Below, piece after piece: positions 40,401 to 54,600 of a DNA stretch of 64,000 nucleotides. This DNA is from Prostheceraeus crozeri (taxonomy: Eukaryota > Platyhelminthes > Polycladida > Euryleptidae), in the NCBI GenBank assembly GCA_907163375.1, contig CAJQUW010005318.1, forward strand, positions 62,001 through 126,000, written 5' to 3'. The position numbers were made by a program, and so were the translations under genes. The notes beneath the pieces are model-generated. The model was not told the origin of the DNA, did not search any database, and saw nothing but the letters and a program-made list of their open reading frames with translations. Each line of letters starts with the position of its first letter. The stretch's first letter is position 1.

Positions 40401-43400
40401 GTTTTCTCATCCGATGGTTCGTTTTGGCGCTACACACCAAAACGTCCCAAATTCTAACTCTGTCGTTTTTTCGAAAAATGTTGAAAATTTTTTCTCGCCG
40501 ATTGCCTTGAAACTCACCATACAGATAGAGAATTTCACGCTGATTCCAAATCTGAAATCCGTTTTCCCATCCGATGCTTCGTTTTGAAGCTACAGCCCAA
40601 AACGTCCCAAATTCTAACTCTGTCGTTTTTCGCCAATGTCCCAAAATCTTAAATGGCGTCTCACATCTAAACGAAGACAGATATGAACAAGCCGTTTGTT
40701 TCAGTGAATTTGTCTCACTCTTAGCTTTCAAACGAGCTATGGCACGGCGACGTCAGCGAAAATTTTTTCTCTCCGATTGCGTTCAAATGCACCATACCGA
40801 TGCAGAATTTCACGCTGAATCCGAATCTGGCCTCCGTTTTCTCATCCGATGGTTCGTTTTGGCGCTATAAACCAAAACGTCCCAAATTCTAACTCTGTCG
40901 TTTTTTCGAAAAATGTTGAAAATTTTTTCTCGCCGATTGCCTTGAAACTCACCATACAGATAGAGAATTTCACGCTGATTCCAAATCTGAAATCCGTTTT
41001 CCAATCCGATGCTTCGTTTTGAAGCTACAGCCCAAAGCGTCCCAAATTCTAACTCTGTCGTTTTTCGCCAATGTCCCAAAATCTTAAATGGCGTCTCACA
41101 TCTAAACGAAGACAGATATGAACAAGCCGTTTGTTTCAGTGAATTTGTCTCACTCTTAGCTTTCCAACCAGCTATGGCACGACAAAATCCGTCCTCTGGA
41201 AGCCAAAATCGAAGCGAGCTCTCCCGAGGTGGGGGGGGACGTCAGCGAAAATTTTTTCTCTCCGATTGCGTTCAAATTCACCATACCGATGCAGAATTTC
41301 ACGCTGAATCCGAATCTGTCCTCCGTTTTCTCATCCGATGGTTCGTTTTGGCGCTACACACCAAAACGTCCCAAATTCTAACTCTGTCGTTTTTTCGAAA
41401 AATGTTGAAAATTTTTTCTCGCCGATTGCCTTGAAACTCACCATACAGATAGAGAATTTCACGCTGATTCCAAATCTGAAATCCGTTTTCCCATCCGATG
41501 CTTCGTTTTGAAGCTACAGCCCAAAACGTCCCAAATTCTAACTCTGTCGTTTTTTCGCCAATGTCCCAAAATCTTAAATGGCGTCTCACATCTAAACGAA
41601 GACAGATATGAACAAGCCGTTTGTTTCAGTGAATTTGTCTCACTCTTAGCTTTCAAACGAGCTATGGCACGACAAATCTGCCCACTGGCAGCCAAAATCG
41701 AAGCGAGCTCTCCAGAGGGGGGGACGTCAGCGAAAATTTTTTCTCTCCGATTGCGTTCAAATGCACCATACCGATGCAGAATTTCACGCTGAATCCGAAT
41801 CTGGCCTCCGTTTTCTCATCCGATGGTTCGTTTTGGCGCTATAAACCAAAACGTCCCAAATTCTAACTCTGTCGTTTTTTCGAAAAATGTTGAAAATTTT
41901 TTCTCGCCGATTGCCTTGAAACTCACCATACAGATAGAGAATTTCACGCTGATTCCAAATCTGAAATCCGTTTTCCAATCCGATGCTTCGTTTTGAAGCT
42001 ACAGCCCAAAGCGTCCCAAATTCTAACTCTGTCGTTTTTCGCCAATGTCCCAAAATCTTAAATGGCGTCTCACATCTAAACGAAGACAGATATGAACAAG
42101 CCGTTTGTTTCAGTGAATTTGTCTCACTCTTAGCTTTCAAACGAGCTATGGCACGACAAAATCCGTCCACTGGAAGCCAAAATCGAAGCGAGCTCTCCCG
42201 AGGGGGGGGGGACGTCAGCGAAAATTTTTTCTCTCCGATTGCGTTCAAATTCACCATACCGATGCAGAATTTCACGCTGAATCCGAATCTGTCCTCCGTT
42301 TTCTCATTTGATGGTTCGTTTTGGCGCTATACACCAAAACGTCCCAAATTCTAACTCTGTCGTTTTTTCGAAAAATGTTGAAAATTTTTTTCTCGCCGAT
42401 TGACTTGAAACACACCATACAGATAGAGAATTTCACGCTGATTCCAAATCTGAAATCCGTTTTCCAATCCGATGCTTCGTTTTGAAGCTACAGCCCAAAA
42501 CGTCCCAAATTCTAACTCTGTCGTTTTTCGCTAATGTCCCAAAATCTTAAATGGCGTCTCACATCTAAACGAAGACAGATATGAACAAGCCGTTTGTTTC
42601 AGTGAATTTGTCTCACTCTTAGCTTTCAAACGAGCTATGGCACGACAAATCTGCCCACTGGCAGCCAAAATCGAAGCGAGCTCTCCAGAGGGGGGGACGT
42701 CAGCGAAAATTTTTTCTCTCCGATTGCGTTCAAATGCACCATACCGATGCAGAATTTCACGCTGAATCCGAATCTGGCCTCCGTTTTCTCATCCGATGGT
42801 TCGTTTTGGCGCTATAAACCAAAACGTCCCAAATTCTAACTCTGTCGTTTTTCGCCAATGTCCCAAAATCTTAAATGGCGTCTCACATCTAAACGAAGAC
42901 AGATATGAACAAGCCGTTTGTTTCAGTGAATTTGTCTCACTCTTAGCTTTCAAACGAGCTATGGCACGACAAAATCCGTCCACTAGAAGCCAAGATCAAA
43001 GCGAGCTCTCCAGAGGGGGGACGTCAGCGAAAATTTTTCTCTCCGATTGCGTTCAAATTCACCATACCGATGCAGAATTTCACGCTGAATCCGAATCTGG
43101 CCTCCGTTTTCTCATCCGATGGTTCGTTTTGGCGCTATAAACCAAAACGTCCCAAATTCTAACTCTGTCGTTTTTTCGAAAAATGTTGAAAATTTTTTCT
43201 CGCCGATTGCCTTGAAACACACCATACAGATAGAGAATTTCACGCTGATTCCAAATCTGAAATCCGTTTTCTCATCCGATGGTTCGTTTTGGCGCTATAA
43301 ACCAAAACGTCCCAAATTCTAACTCTGTCGTTTTTCGCCAATGTCCCAAAATCTTAAATGGCGTCTCACATCTAAACGAAGACAGATATGAACAAGCCGT

Positions 43401-46400
43401 TTGTTTCAGTGAATTTGTCTCACTCTTAGCTTTCAAACGAGCTATGGCACGACAAAATCCGTCCACTGGCAGCCAAAATCGAAGCGAGCTCTCCAGAGGG
43501 GGGGGACGTCAGCGAAAATTTTTTCTCTCCGATTGCGTTCAAATGCACCATACCGATGCAGAATTTCACGCTGAATCCGAATCTGGCCTCCGTTTTCTCA
43601 TCCGATGGTTCGTTTTGGCGCTATAAACCAAAACGTCCCAAATTCTAACTCTGTCGTTTTTCGCCAATGTCCCAAAATCTTAAATGGCGTCTCACATCTA
43701 AACGAAGACAGATATGAACAAGCCGTTTGTTTCAGTGAATTTGTCTCACTCTTAGCTTTCAAACGAGCTATGGCACGACAAAATCCGTCCACTAGAAGTC
43801 AAGATCGAAGTGAGCTCTCCAGAGGGGGGGACGTCAGCGAAAATTTTTCTCTCCGATTGCGTTCAAATTCACCATACCGATGCAGAATTTCACGCTGAAT
43901 CCGAATCTGGCCTCCGTTTTCTCATCCGATGGTTCGTTTTGGCGCTATACACCAAAACGTCCCAAATTCTAACTCTGTCGTTTTTTCGAAAAATGTTGAA
44001 AATTTTTTTCTCGCCGATTGACTTGAAACACACCATACAGATAGAGAATTTCACGCTGATTCCAAATCTGAAATCCGTTTTCCAATCCGATGCTTCGTTT
44101 TGAAGCTACAGCCCAAAACGTCCCAAATTCTAACTCTGTCGTTTTTCGCTAATGTCCCAAAATCTTAAATGGCGTCTCACATCTAAACGAAGACAGATAT
44201 GAACAAGCCGTTTGTTTCAGTGAATTTGTCTCACTCTTAGCTTTCAAACGAGCTATGGCACGACAAAATCCGTCCACTGGAAGCCAAAATCGAAGCGAGC
44301 TCTCCCGAGGGGGGGGACGTCAGCGAAAATTTTTTCTCTCCGATTGCGTTCAAATTCACCATACCGATGCAGAATTTCACGCTGAATCCGAATCTGGCCT
44401 CCGTTTTCTCATCCGATGGTTCGTTTTGGCGCTACACACCAAAACGTCCCAAATTCTAACTCTGTCGTTTTTTCGCCAATGTCCCAAAATCTTAAATGGC
44501 GTCTCACATCTAAACGAAGACAGATATGAACAAGCCGTTTGTTTCAGTGAATTTGTCTCACTCTTAGCTTTCAAACGAGCTATGGCACGACAAAATCCGT
44601 CCACTAGAAGCCAAGATCGAAGCGAGCTCTCCAGAGGGGGGGACGTCAGCGAAAATTTTTTCTCTCCGATTGCGTTCAAATTCAGCATACCGATGCAGAA
44701 TTTCACGCTGAATCCGAATCTGGCCTCCGTTTTCTCATCCGATGGTTCGTTTTGGCGCTACACACCAAAACGTCCCAAATTCTAACTCTGTCGTTTTTTC
44801 GAAAAATGTTGAAAATTTTTTCTCGCCGATTGCCTTGAAACTCACCATACAGATAGAGAATTTCACGCTGATTCCAAATCTGAAATCCGTTTTCCAATCC
44901 GATGCTTCGTTTTGAAGCTACAGCCCAAAACGTCCCAAATTCTAACTCTGTCGTTTTTCGCCAATGTCCCAAAATCTTAAATGGCGTCTCACATCTAAAC
45001 GAAGACAGATATGAACAAGCCGTTTGTTTCAGTGAATTTGTCTCACTCTTAGCTTTCAAACGAGCTATGGCACGACAAAATCCGTCCACTGGCAGCCAAA
45101 ATCGAAGCGAGCTCTCCCGAGGGGGGGGACGTCAGCGAAAATTTTTTCTCTCCGATTGCGTTCAAATTCACCATACCGATGCAGAATTTCACGCTGAATC
45201 CGAATCTGTCCTCCGTTTTCTCATTTGATGGTTCGTTTTGGCGCTATACACCAAAACGTCCCAAATTCTAACTCTGTCGTTTTTTCGAAAAATGTTGAAA
45301 ATTTTTTTCTCGCCGATTGACTTGAAACACACCATACAGATAGAGAATTTCACGCTGATTCCAAATCTGAAATCCGTTTTCCAATCCGATGCTTCGTTTT
45401 GAAGCTACAGCCCAAAACGTCCCAAATTCTAACTCTGTCGTTTTTCGCTAATGTCCCAAAATCTTAAATGGCGTCTCACATCTAAACGAAGACAGATATG
45501 AACAAGCCGTTTGTTTCAGTGAATTTGTCTCACTCTTAGCTTTCAAACGAGCTATGGCACGACAAAATCCGTCCACTGGAAGCCAAAATCGAAGCGAGCT
45601 CTCCCGAGGGGGGGACGTCAGCGAAAATTTTTTCTCTCCGATTGCGTTCAAATTCACCATACCGATGCAGAATTTCACGCTGAATCCGAATCTGGCCTCC
45701 GTTTTCTCATCCGATGGTTCGTTTGGGCGCTACACACCAAAACGTCCCAAATTCTAACTCTGTCGTTTTTTCGCCAATGTCCCAAAATCTTAAATGGCGT
45801 CTCACATCTAAACGAAGACAGATATGAACAAGCCGTTTGTTTCAGTGAATTTGTCTCACTCTTAGCTTTCAAACGAGCTATGGCACGACAAAATCCGTCC
45901 ACTAGAAGTCAAGATCGAAGCGAGCTCTCCAGAGGGGGACACGTCAGCGAAAATTTTTCTCTCCGATTGCGTTCAAATTCAGCATACCGATGCAGAATTT
46001 CACGCTGAATCCGAATCTGGCCTCCGTTTTCTCATTTGATGGTTCGTTTTGGCGCTATAAACCAAAACGTCCCAAATTCTAACTCTGTCGTTTTTTCGAA
46101 AAATGTTGAAAATTTTTTCTCGCCGATTGCCTTGAAACTCACCATACAGATAGAGAATTTCACGCTGATTCCAAATCTGAAATCCGTTTTCCAATCCGAT
46201 GCTTCGTTTTGAAGCTACAGCCCAAAACGTCCCAAATTCTAACTCTGTCGTTTTTCGCCAATGTCCCAAAATCTTAAATGGCGTCTCACATCTAAACGAA
46301 GACAGATATGAACAAGCCGTTTGTTTCAGTGAATTTGTCTCACTCTTAGCTTTCAAACGAGCTATGGCACGACAAAATCCGTCCACTGGAAGCCAAAATC

Positions 46401-48464
46401 GAAGCGAGCTGTCCAGAGGGGGGGGACGTCAGCGAAAATATTTTCTCTCCGATTGCGTTCAAATTCACCATACCGATGCAGAATTTCACGCTGAATCCGA
46501 ATCTGGCCTCCGTTTTCTCATCCGATGGTTCGTTTTGGCGCTATAAACCAAAACGTCCCAAATTCTAACTCTGTCGTTTTTTCGAAAAATGTTGAAAATT
46601 TTTTCTCGCCGATTGCCTTGAAACTCACCATACAGATAGAGAATTTCACGCTGATTCCAAAATCTGAAATCCGTTTTCCAATCCGATGCTTCGTTTTGAA
46701 GCTACAGCCCAAAACGTCCCAAATTCTAACTCTGTCGTTTTTCGCCAATGTCCCAAAATCTTAAATGGCGTCTCACATCTAAACGAAGACAGATATGAAC
46801 AAGCCGTTTGTTTCAGTGAAATTGTCTCACTCTTAGCTTTCAAACGAGCTATGGCACGACAAAATCCGTCCACTGGAAGCCAAAATCGAAGCGAGCTCTC
46901 CAGAGGGGGGGGGACGTCAGCGAAAATTTTTTCTCTCCGATGGCGTTCAAATTCACCATACCGATGCAGAATTTCACGCTGAATCCGAATCTGTCCTCCG
47001 TTTTCTCATCTGATGGTTCGTTTGGGCGCTACACACCAAAACGTCCCAAATTCTAACTCTGTCGTTTTTTCGAAAAATGTTGAAAATTTTTTCTCGCCGA
47101 TTGACTTGAAACACACCATACAGATAGAGAATTTCACGCTGATTCCAAATCTGAAATCCGTTTTCCAATCCGATGCTTCGTTTTGAAGCTACAGCCCAAA
47201 ACGTCCCAAATTCTAACTCTGTCGTTTTTTCGCCAATGTCCCAAAATCTTAAATGGCGTCTCACATCTAAACGAAGACAGATATGAACAAGCCGTTTGTT
47301 TCAGTGAATTTGTCTCACTCTTAGCTTTCAAACGAGCTATGGCACGACAAAATCTGTCCACTGGAAGCCAAAATCGAAGCGAGCTGTCCAGAGGGGGGGA
47401 CGTCAGCGAAAATTTTTCTCTCCGATTGCGTTCAAATGCACCATACCGATGCAGAATTTCACGCTGAATCCGAATCTGGCCTCCGTTTTCTCATCCGATG
47501 GTTCGTTTTGGCGCTATAAACCAAAACGTCCCAAATTCTAACTCTGTCGTTTTTCGCCAATGTCCCAAAATCTTAAATGGCGTCTCACATCTAAACGAAG
47601 ACAGATATGAACAAGCCGTTTGTTTCAGTGAATTTGTCTCACTCTTAGCTTTCAAACGAGCTATGGCACGACAAAATCCGTCCACTGGAAGCCAAAATCG
47701 AAGCGAGCTCTCCAGAGGGGGGGACGTCAGCCAAAAATTTTTTCTCTCCGATTGCGTTCAAATTCATCATACCGATGCAGAATTTCACGCTGAATCCGAA
47801 TCTGGCCTCCGTTTTCTCATCCGATGCTTCGTTTGGGCGCTACACACCAAAACGTCCCAAATTCTAACTCTGTCGTTTTTTCGAAAAATGTTGAAAATTT
47901 TTTCTCGCCGATTGCCTTGAAACTCACAATACAGATAGAGAATTTCACGCTGATTCCAAATCTGAAATCCGTTTTCCAATCCGATGCTTCGTTTTGAAGC
48001 TACAGCCCAAAACGTCCCAAATTCTAACTCTGTCGTTTTTCGCCAATGTCCCAAAATCTTAAATGGCGTCTCACATCTAAACGAAGACAGATATGAACAA
48101 GCCGATTCTCTCAGTGAATTTGTCTCACTCTTAGCTTTCAAACGAGCTATGGCACGACAAAATCCGTCCACTGGAAGCCAAAATCGAAGCGAGCTGTCCA
48201 GAGGGGGGGGGACGTCAGCGAAAATTTTTTCTCTCCGATGGCGTTCAAATTCACCATACCGATGCAGAATTTCACGCTGAATCCGAATCTGGCCTCCGTT
48301 TTCTCATCCGATGGTTCGTTTGGGCGCTACACACCAAAACGTCCCAAATTCTAACTCTGTCGTTTTTCGCCAATGTCCCAAAATCTTAAATGGCGTCTCA
48401 CATCTAAACGAAGACAGATAGGAACAAGCTGATTCTCTCAGTGAATTTGTCTCACTCTTAGCTT
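37402..48464. repeat. Tandem array derived from the terminal repeat, first block
   Basis: Head-to-tail units of about 483 bp, each made of submodules A and C (about 326 bp together) and B (about 157 bp). A and B are related to each other. Many units lack B (period about 326), and a few have B twice elsewhere in the array. Each full unit has a G-run followed by GACGTCAGCG. Units are highly similar to each other. Short frames occur on both strands of every unit, but stops recur in each, so no protein is supported. Confidence 0.92.
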
Positions 48465-51400
48465 AGCTTTTTTTTTTTACTTAATGACTTTGCTCTCCTT
48501 TTTCTTTTGCGCAATCCCTAGAGATGTCTTGGACAAATAATGCTCCTCCCTACGTTACCATCGTATTCCTTTTCATATTTCACTGATAATTCCTTGATTT
48601 TTTAATTCCTACAAATTTTTTTTAACTTACTTATTGATCATCATCCTTACAAACATTGAGATAATTTCGATTAATACTAAAGTCCCTGACTGCGCAAATC
48701 TCTTTATCGATTTAACCAAAACTAAATTATATTATCTTTATCTACTATATAAAAGCTAATACTTCCACCCTTTTCGATATTTATCCACTAAACTTATTTC
48801 CCAATTATAGATGCCTCCTTTTTGTTTATTTCGCTTGCCTGCTTTAAATCGGCACACTCGTTTATCATGCCCTAAATGATGTATATAACATTAAAGCTTA
48901 CTACAAGTTTTACCATCTCCTCAACAATCTATTACACAGCCTAGAACACTTTTACCCCATTAAATTAAAACTAGCCATATTATACTTCGATACCCCTCGC
49001 ATTATCCATTTATTCATAATGTTCTATTCCAAGACTACCTTACACTTATCTCCATCCCCCTTATTATCAAGCTCTAAATTTCCTTACCTTAATAACACTA
49101 CATACCGACACATAACCCTTCAAAGCAACCTTACATCGCACCACAAACTATTATATTAATCGTAAATTCTACCTTAGAACATATCGATACCACATCTATA
49201 GCCAATTACAGCTTACCCTTTATCCTTAATACTTATTAATTTATCAACCCTAGACATTATTACACACCACTCCTTAGCTTAAATATAAGACTTAAAAGAA
49301 CTAAATGCAAACTCCATTCCTTTAGCTTTCGCTTAGTTCTTAATCTCCGTCACTTCGTACATGACTTACACAACACTCTATTTGTCCGCAGAATTTTACT
49401 ATGATTTCCCCGTCATTTTCCCTTAAACTATGAACCATAATAAACTCATACTCAGAGAATTTCTGCCAACCACATAGTCCAGACACGCTTACTATTCCAC
49501 AGTCACCAACAGCAACTTACACCCGCAACGTCAACTCCATATGAATACCCTCCGCAATTCGGTAATCTTTTTCAAACGCGGTCAAACTATACAACCAGAT
49601 ACCCACATAACGCCTGCAACTACTCCTCTATACAACCCCACCACCAAGTGCCCGCCACATTCGTATTCCAACCCACCACCGCTGCAAGTATTATAATATA
49701 AATAAAAATACCATACGGCCACTTTGACCACGAATCACACCGAACATTAGTACACAATCCAAACCTACCCGCCACCCTTGTATCCACCATTTCGCACCTA
49801 ACTAAATATCGGATCATAGTCACTAAATCTCATTACCGAAACACAACCTCCCAACCTTTTTATATATGTTACTTAGACAACGCTAGCTTAATCGTCTTTA
49901 CCCTAACTTCCAAAACTTCTTCCACATTCCTTCAGACTCTAATGCTTTACCTATTATAAACCTATCTAATAATTCCCCTTAGCTTATTAAAAACTTAATC
50001 TAATATCTAGTCAATCACACGAATTATTTCACCACAAAGATGTTGATTTTATTACTTGATCTAAAATTATATCTCTTAACCAGACTATTCTGAAAGAGCA
50101 AACTAAACTTAAATATTGGTATCGCTACAGACTACGAAAAATCCCTCCCATTAACTTTCCACTTTTCCTTAGCTTTACCACTCTGCAATACCCGACCGGT
50201 CACAAGACCTTACCTCATTTAGCTTTAGTACAATTTCATTTTCTATAAGCTCCACTTATAAATGAGTATTTTCATTGACTTAAGGCAATTAGCTATCCTA
50301 AAATACATGTATTACAACTCAATAGCTTGAAATCCCCACATATCACTAAGCTTAATAAACTGACGGGAAAGTTCAAAGAAAAAACATTTTAGCTTGCTTA
50401 TGGCTAAATCTTTAATTTTATAAAACTTATTGTGTTAAATTATTTAGACTTTTTCTCTCCCATACCTCTTAACGCTCTTAAAACATATATAAAAAACTAC
50501 CCTAACACTACCCCGTTTACTTTAGACTTTCTACAAGCCAACTTCCTTAACGGTATATCTATCTATTTTTTATAATTTTTTGTCTTTAACCTACCAACCC
50601 TTTTACATCCAATCAGATCCAATGACAACCCCTCCACACACATTGCCTCACCACCAACGTATCTAGACTACCAATCTCCAGGATCCCAGTCAACCACACC
50701 TAACGCCTCTCCATACCCACCCTCTAAGAATCGCAGAATACTCATATACATAAACAGAATATCTCTACAATCCTGACATACATCTCACCAATAGTCCCAA
50801 ACAACATAATCCCAATCTACCGGCTTATTTCACCATCACCTACATAAGAGCAACTATCACTATCGCAGAAGGACCCAACTTCCATCACCTTCCGTCCACC
50901 CAGAGCTACATGCTCAACCACAAACTTCCTTTAGAATCTTAAAGTCAACAAGAAATTTCATCTAACACATTAATATTATTTACAATCACAGACAACGACC
51001 TTCTCTCCCCAACAACACTTTGCACCAAAAACAAATTCTATATAATATTCTACATTAGTAGCCCGTCAGCGTCCTTCTTCGCATTACTACAATCGTCCCT
51101 CCACCACTACCGGTACTTTCCTTCGCTTACTAGAGAACAGACCACCCACACTCCCCCCCCCCCAAACTAAAATCCACCCATCCCAAACTCCAACGCCATA
51201 ATCAATAACATAACCTACGCGCACCAACTTCTAGTCAAACCACCCCCATCGCATTGAGATAATAACTCTTCCTCATAATGCCCGAACCGAACTAATAAGT
51301 CAATACACTTGCATCTAGTCCCCTACGCCGCTAGGATCGTGAGATACGCATCAAGCTACGAAACATAACTACGAATACTCAAAATGATATTATCGAATAT

Positions 51401-51673
51401 AGATTTTCTTCACCGAATAAACATATATCGCCTCCCAAAACCACCGATAACGCCCCTACCCCACCCAGCGCCACCCCACAACACTTCCCATTAAACCCTG
51501 TTCCCCACAACCAAGTCTGCCCGAACCATATACCACCCCTACAAAAGGCTAACTACTATAGCATTTATATATATTAACTATAAATAATGATAGCATAATC
51601 CCCAATCCAAAACCCTCCGCACTGAGCATCCTACGTATTTAGTCATAACTAATACTCTTATCACATATATTCG
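48465..51673. other. 3.2-kb G-depleted insert in the array, origin unknown
   Basis: The array stops after CTCACTCTTAGCTT and resumes with TCAAACGAGC, which are adjacent in a normal unit, so nothing is lost or duplicated. The insert is very poor in G (about 3-5 per 60 bases in sample lines) and rich in C, A and T. It has almost no frames above 60 codons and shows no repeats or domains. It begins with a run of T. An assembly or base-calling artefact is at least as likely as a biological insertion. Confidence 0.7.
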
Positions 51674-54600
51674 TCAAACGAGCTATGGCACGACAAAATC
51701 CGTCTACTAGAAGCCAAGATCGAAGCGAGCTCTCCAGAGGGGGGGGACGTCAGCGAAAATTTTTCTCTCCGATTGCGTTCAAATTCACCATACCGATGCA
51801 GAATTTCACGCTGAATCCGAATCTGGCCTCCGTTTTCTCATCCGATGGTTCGTTTTGGCGCTATACACCAAAACGTCCCAAATTCTAACTCTGTCGTTTT
51901 TTCGAAAAATGTTGAAAATTTTTTCTCGCCGATTGACTTGAAACTCACCATACAGATAGAGAATTTTACGCTGATTCCAAATCTGAAATCCGTTTTCCAA
52001 TCCGATGCTTCGTTTTGAAGCTACAGCCCAAAACGTCCCAAATTCTAACTCTGTCGTTTTTCGCCAATGTCCCAAAATCTTAAATGGCGTCTCACATCTA
52101 AACGAAGACAGATATGAACAAGCCGTTTGTTTCAGTGAATTTGTCTCACTCTTAGCTTTCAAACGAGCTATGGCACGACAAAATCCGTCCACTGGAAGCC
52201 AAAATCGAAGCGAGCTCTCCCGAGGGGGGGGACGTCAGCGAAAATTTTTTCTCTCCGATTGCGTTCAAATTCACCATACCGATGCAGAATTTCACGCTGA
52301 ATCCGAATCTGGCCTCCGTTTTCTCATCCGATGGTTCGTTTTGGCGCTACACACCAAAACGTCCCAAATTCTAACTCTGTCGTTTTTCGCCAATGTCCCA
52401 AAATCTTAAATGGCGTCTCACATCTAAACGAAGACAGATATGAACAAGCCGTTTGTTTCAGTGAATTTGTCTCACTCTTAGCTTTCAAACGAGCTATGGC
52501 ACGACAAAATCCGTCCACTAGAAGCCAAGATCGAAGCGAGCTCTCCAGAGGGGGGGGACGTCAGCGAAAATTTTTCTCTCCGATTGCGTTCAAATTCACC
52601 ATACCGATGCAGAATTTCACGCTGAATCCGAATCTGGCCTCCGTTTTCTCATCCGATGGTTCGTTTTGGCGCTATAAACCAAAACGTCCCAAATTCTAAC
52701 TCTGTCGTTTTTCGAAAAATGTTGAAAATTTTTTCTCGCCGATTGCCTTGAAACTCACCATACAGATAGAGAATTTCACGCTGATTCCAAATCTGAAATC
52801 CGTTTTCCAATCCGATGCTTCGTTTTGAAGCTACAGCCCAAAACGTCCCAAATTCTAACTCTGTCGTTTTTCGCCAATGTCCCAAAATCTTAAATGGCGT
52901 CTCACATCTAAACGAAGACAGATATGAACAAGCCGTTTGTTTCAGTGAATTTGTCTCACTCTTAGCTTTCAAACGAGCTATGGCACGACAAAATCCGTCC
53001 ACTGGCAGCCAAAATCGAAGCGAGCTCTCCCGAGGGGGGGGACGTCAGCGAAAATTTTTTCTCTCCGATTGCGTTCAAATTCACCATACCGATGCAGAAT
53101 TTCACGCTGAATCCGAATCTGTCCTCCGTTTTCTCATCCGATGGTTCGTTTTGGCGCTATACACCAAAACGTCCCAAATTCTAACTCTGTCGTTTTTTCG
53201 AAAAATGTTGAAAATTTTTTCTCGCCGATTGCCTTGAAACTCACCATACAGATAGAGAATTTCACGCTGATTCCAAATCTGAAATCCGTTTTCCAATCCG
53301 ATGCTTCGTTTTGAAGCTACAGCCCAAAACGTCCCAAATTCTAACTCTGTCGTTTTTCGCCAATGTCCCAAAATCTTAAATGGCGTCTCACATCTAAACG
53401 AAGACAGATATGAACAAGCCGTTTGTTTCAGTGAATTTGTCTCACTCTTAGCTTTCAAACGAGCTATGGCACGACAAAATCCGCCCACTGGCAGCCAAAA
53501 TCGAAGCGAGCTCTCCAGAGGGGGGGGACGTCAGCGAAAATTTTTTCTCTCCGATTGCGTTCAAATGCACCATACCGATGCAGAATTTCACGCTGAATCC
53601 GAATCTGGCCTCCGTTTTCTCATCCGATGGTTCGTTTTGGCGCTATAAACCAAAACGTCCCAAATTCTAACTCTGTCGTTTTTCGCCAATGTCCCAAAAT
53701 CTTAAATGGCGTCTCACATCTAAACGAAGACAGATATGAACAAGCCGTTTGTTTCAGTGAATTTGTCTCACTCTTAGCTTTCAAACGAGCTATGGCACGA
53801 CAAAATCCGTCCACTAGAAGTCAAGATCGAAGCGAGCTCTCCAGAGGGGGACACGTCAGCGAAAATTTTTCTCTCCGATTGCGTTCAAATTCACCATACC
53901 GATGCAGAATTTCACGCTGAATCCGAATCTGGCCTCCGTTTTCTCATCCGATGGTTCGTTTTGGCGCTATAAACCAAAACGTCCCAAATTCTAACTCTGT
54001 CGTTTTTTCGAAAAATGTTGAAAATTTTTTCTCGCCGATTGCCTTGAAACTCACCATACAGATAGAGAATTTCACGCTGATTCCAAATCTGAAATCCGTT
54101 TTCCAATCCGATGCTTCGTTTTGAAGCTACAGCCCAAAACGTCCCAAATTCTAACTCTGTCGTTTTTCGCCAATGTCCCAAAATCTTAAATGGCGTCTCA
54201 CATCTAAACGAAGACAGATATGAACAAGCCGTTTGTTTCAGTGAATTTGTCTCACTCTTAGCTTTCAAACGAGCTATGGCACGACAAAATCCGCCCACTG
54301 GCAGCCAAAATCGAAGCGAGCTCTCCAGAGGGGGGGGACGTCAGCGAAAATTTTTTCTCTCCGATTGCGTTCAAATGCACCATACCGATGCAGAATTTCA
54401 CGCTGAATCCGAATCTGGCCTCCGTTTTCTCATCCGATGGTTCGTTTTGGCGCTATAAACCAAAACGTCCCAAATTCTAACTCTGTCGTTTTTCGCCAAT
54501 GTCCCAAAATCTTAAATGGCGTCTCACATCTAAACGAAGACAGATATGAACAAGCCGTTTGTTTCAGTGAATTTGTCTCACTCTTAGCTTTCAAACGAGC

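Noticed and set aside
49620-49823. Open frame within the G-depleted insert
   Set aside because: A single 67-codon frame in a skewed stretch without domains; expected by chance.
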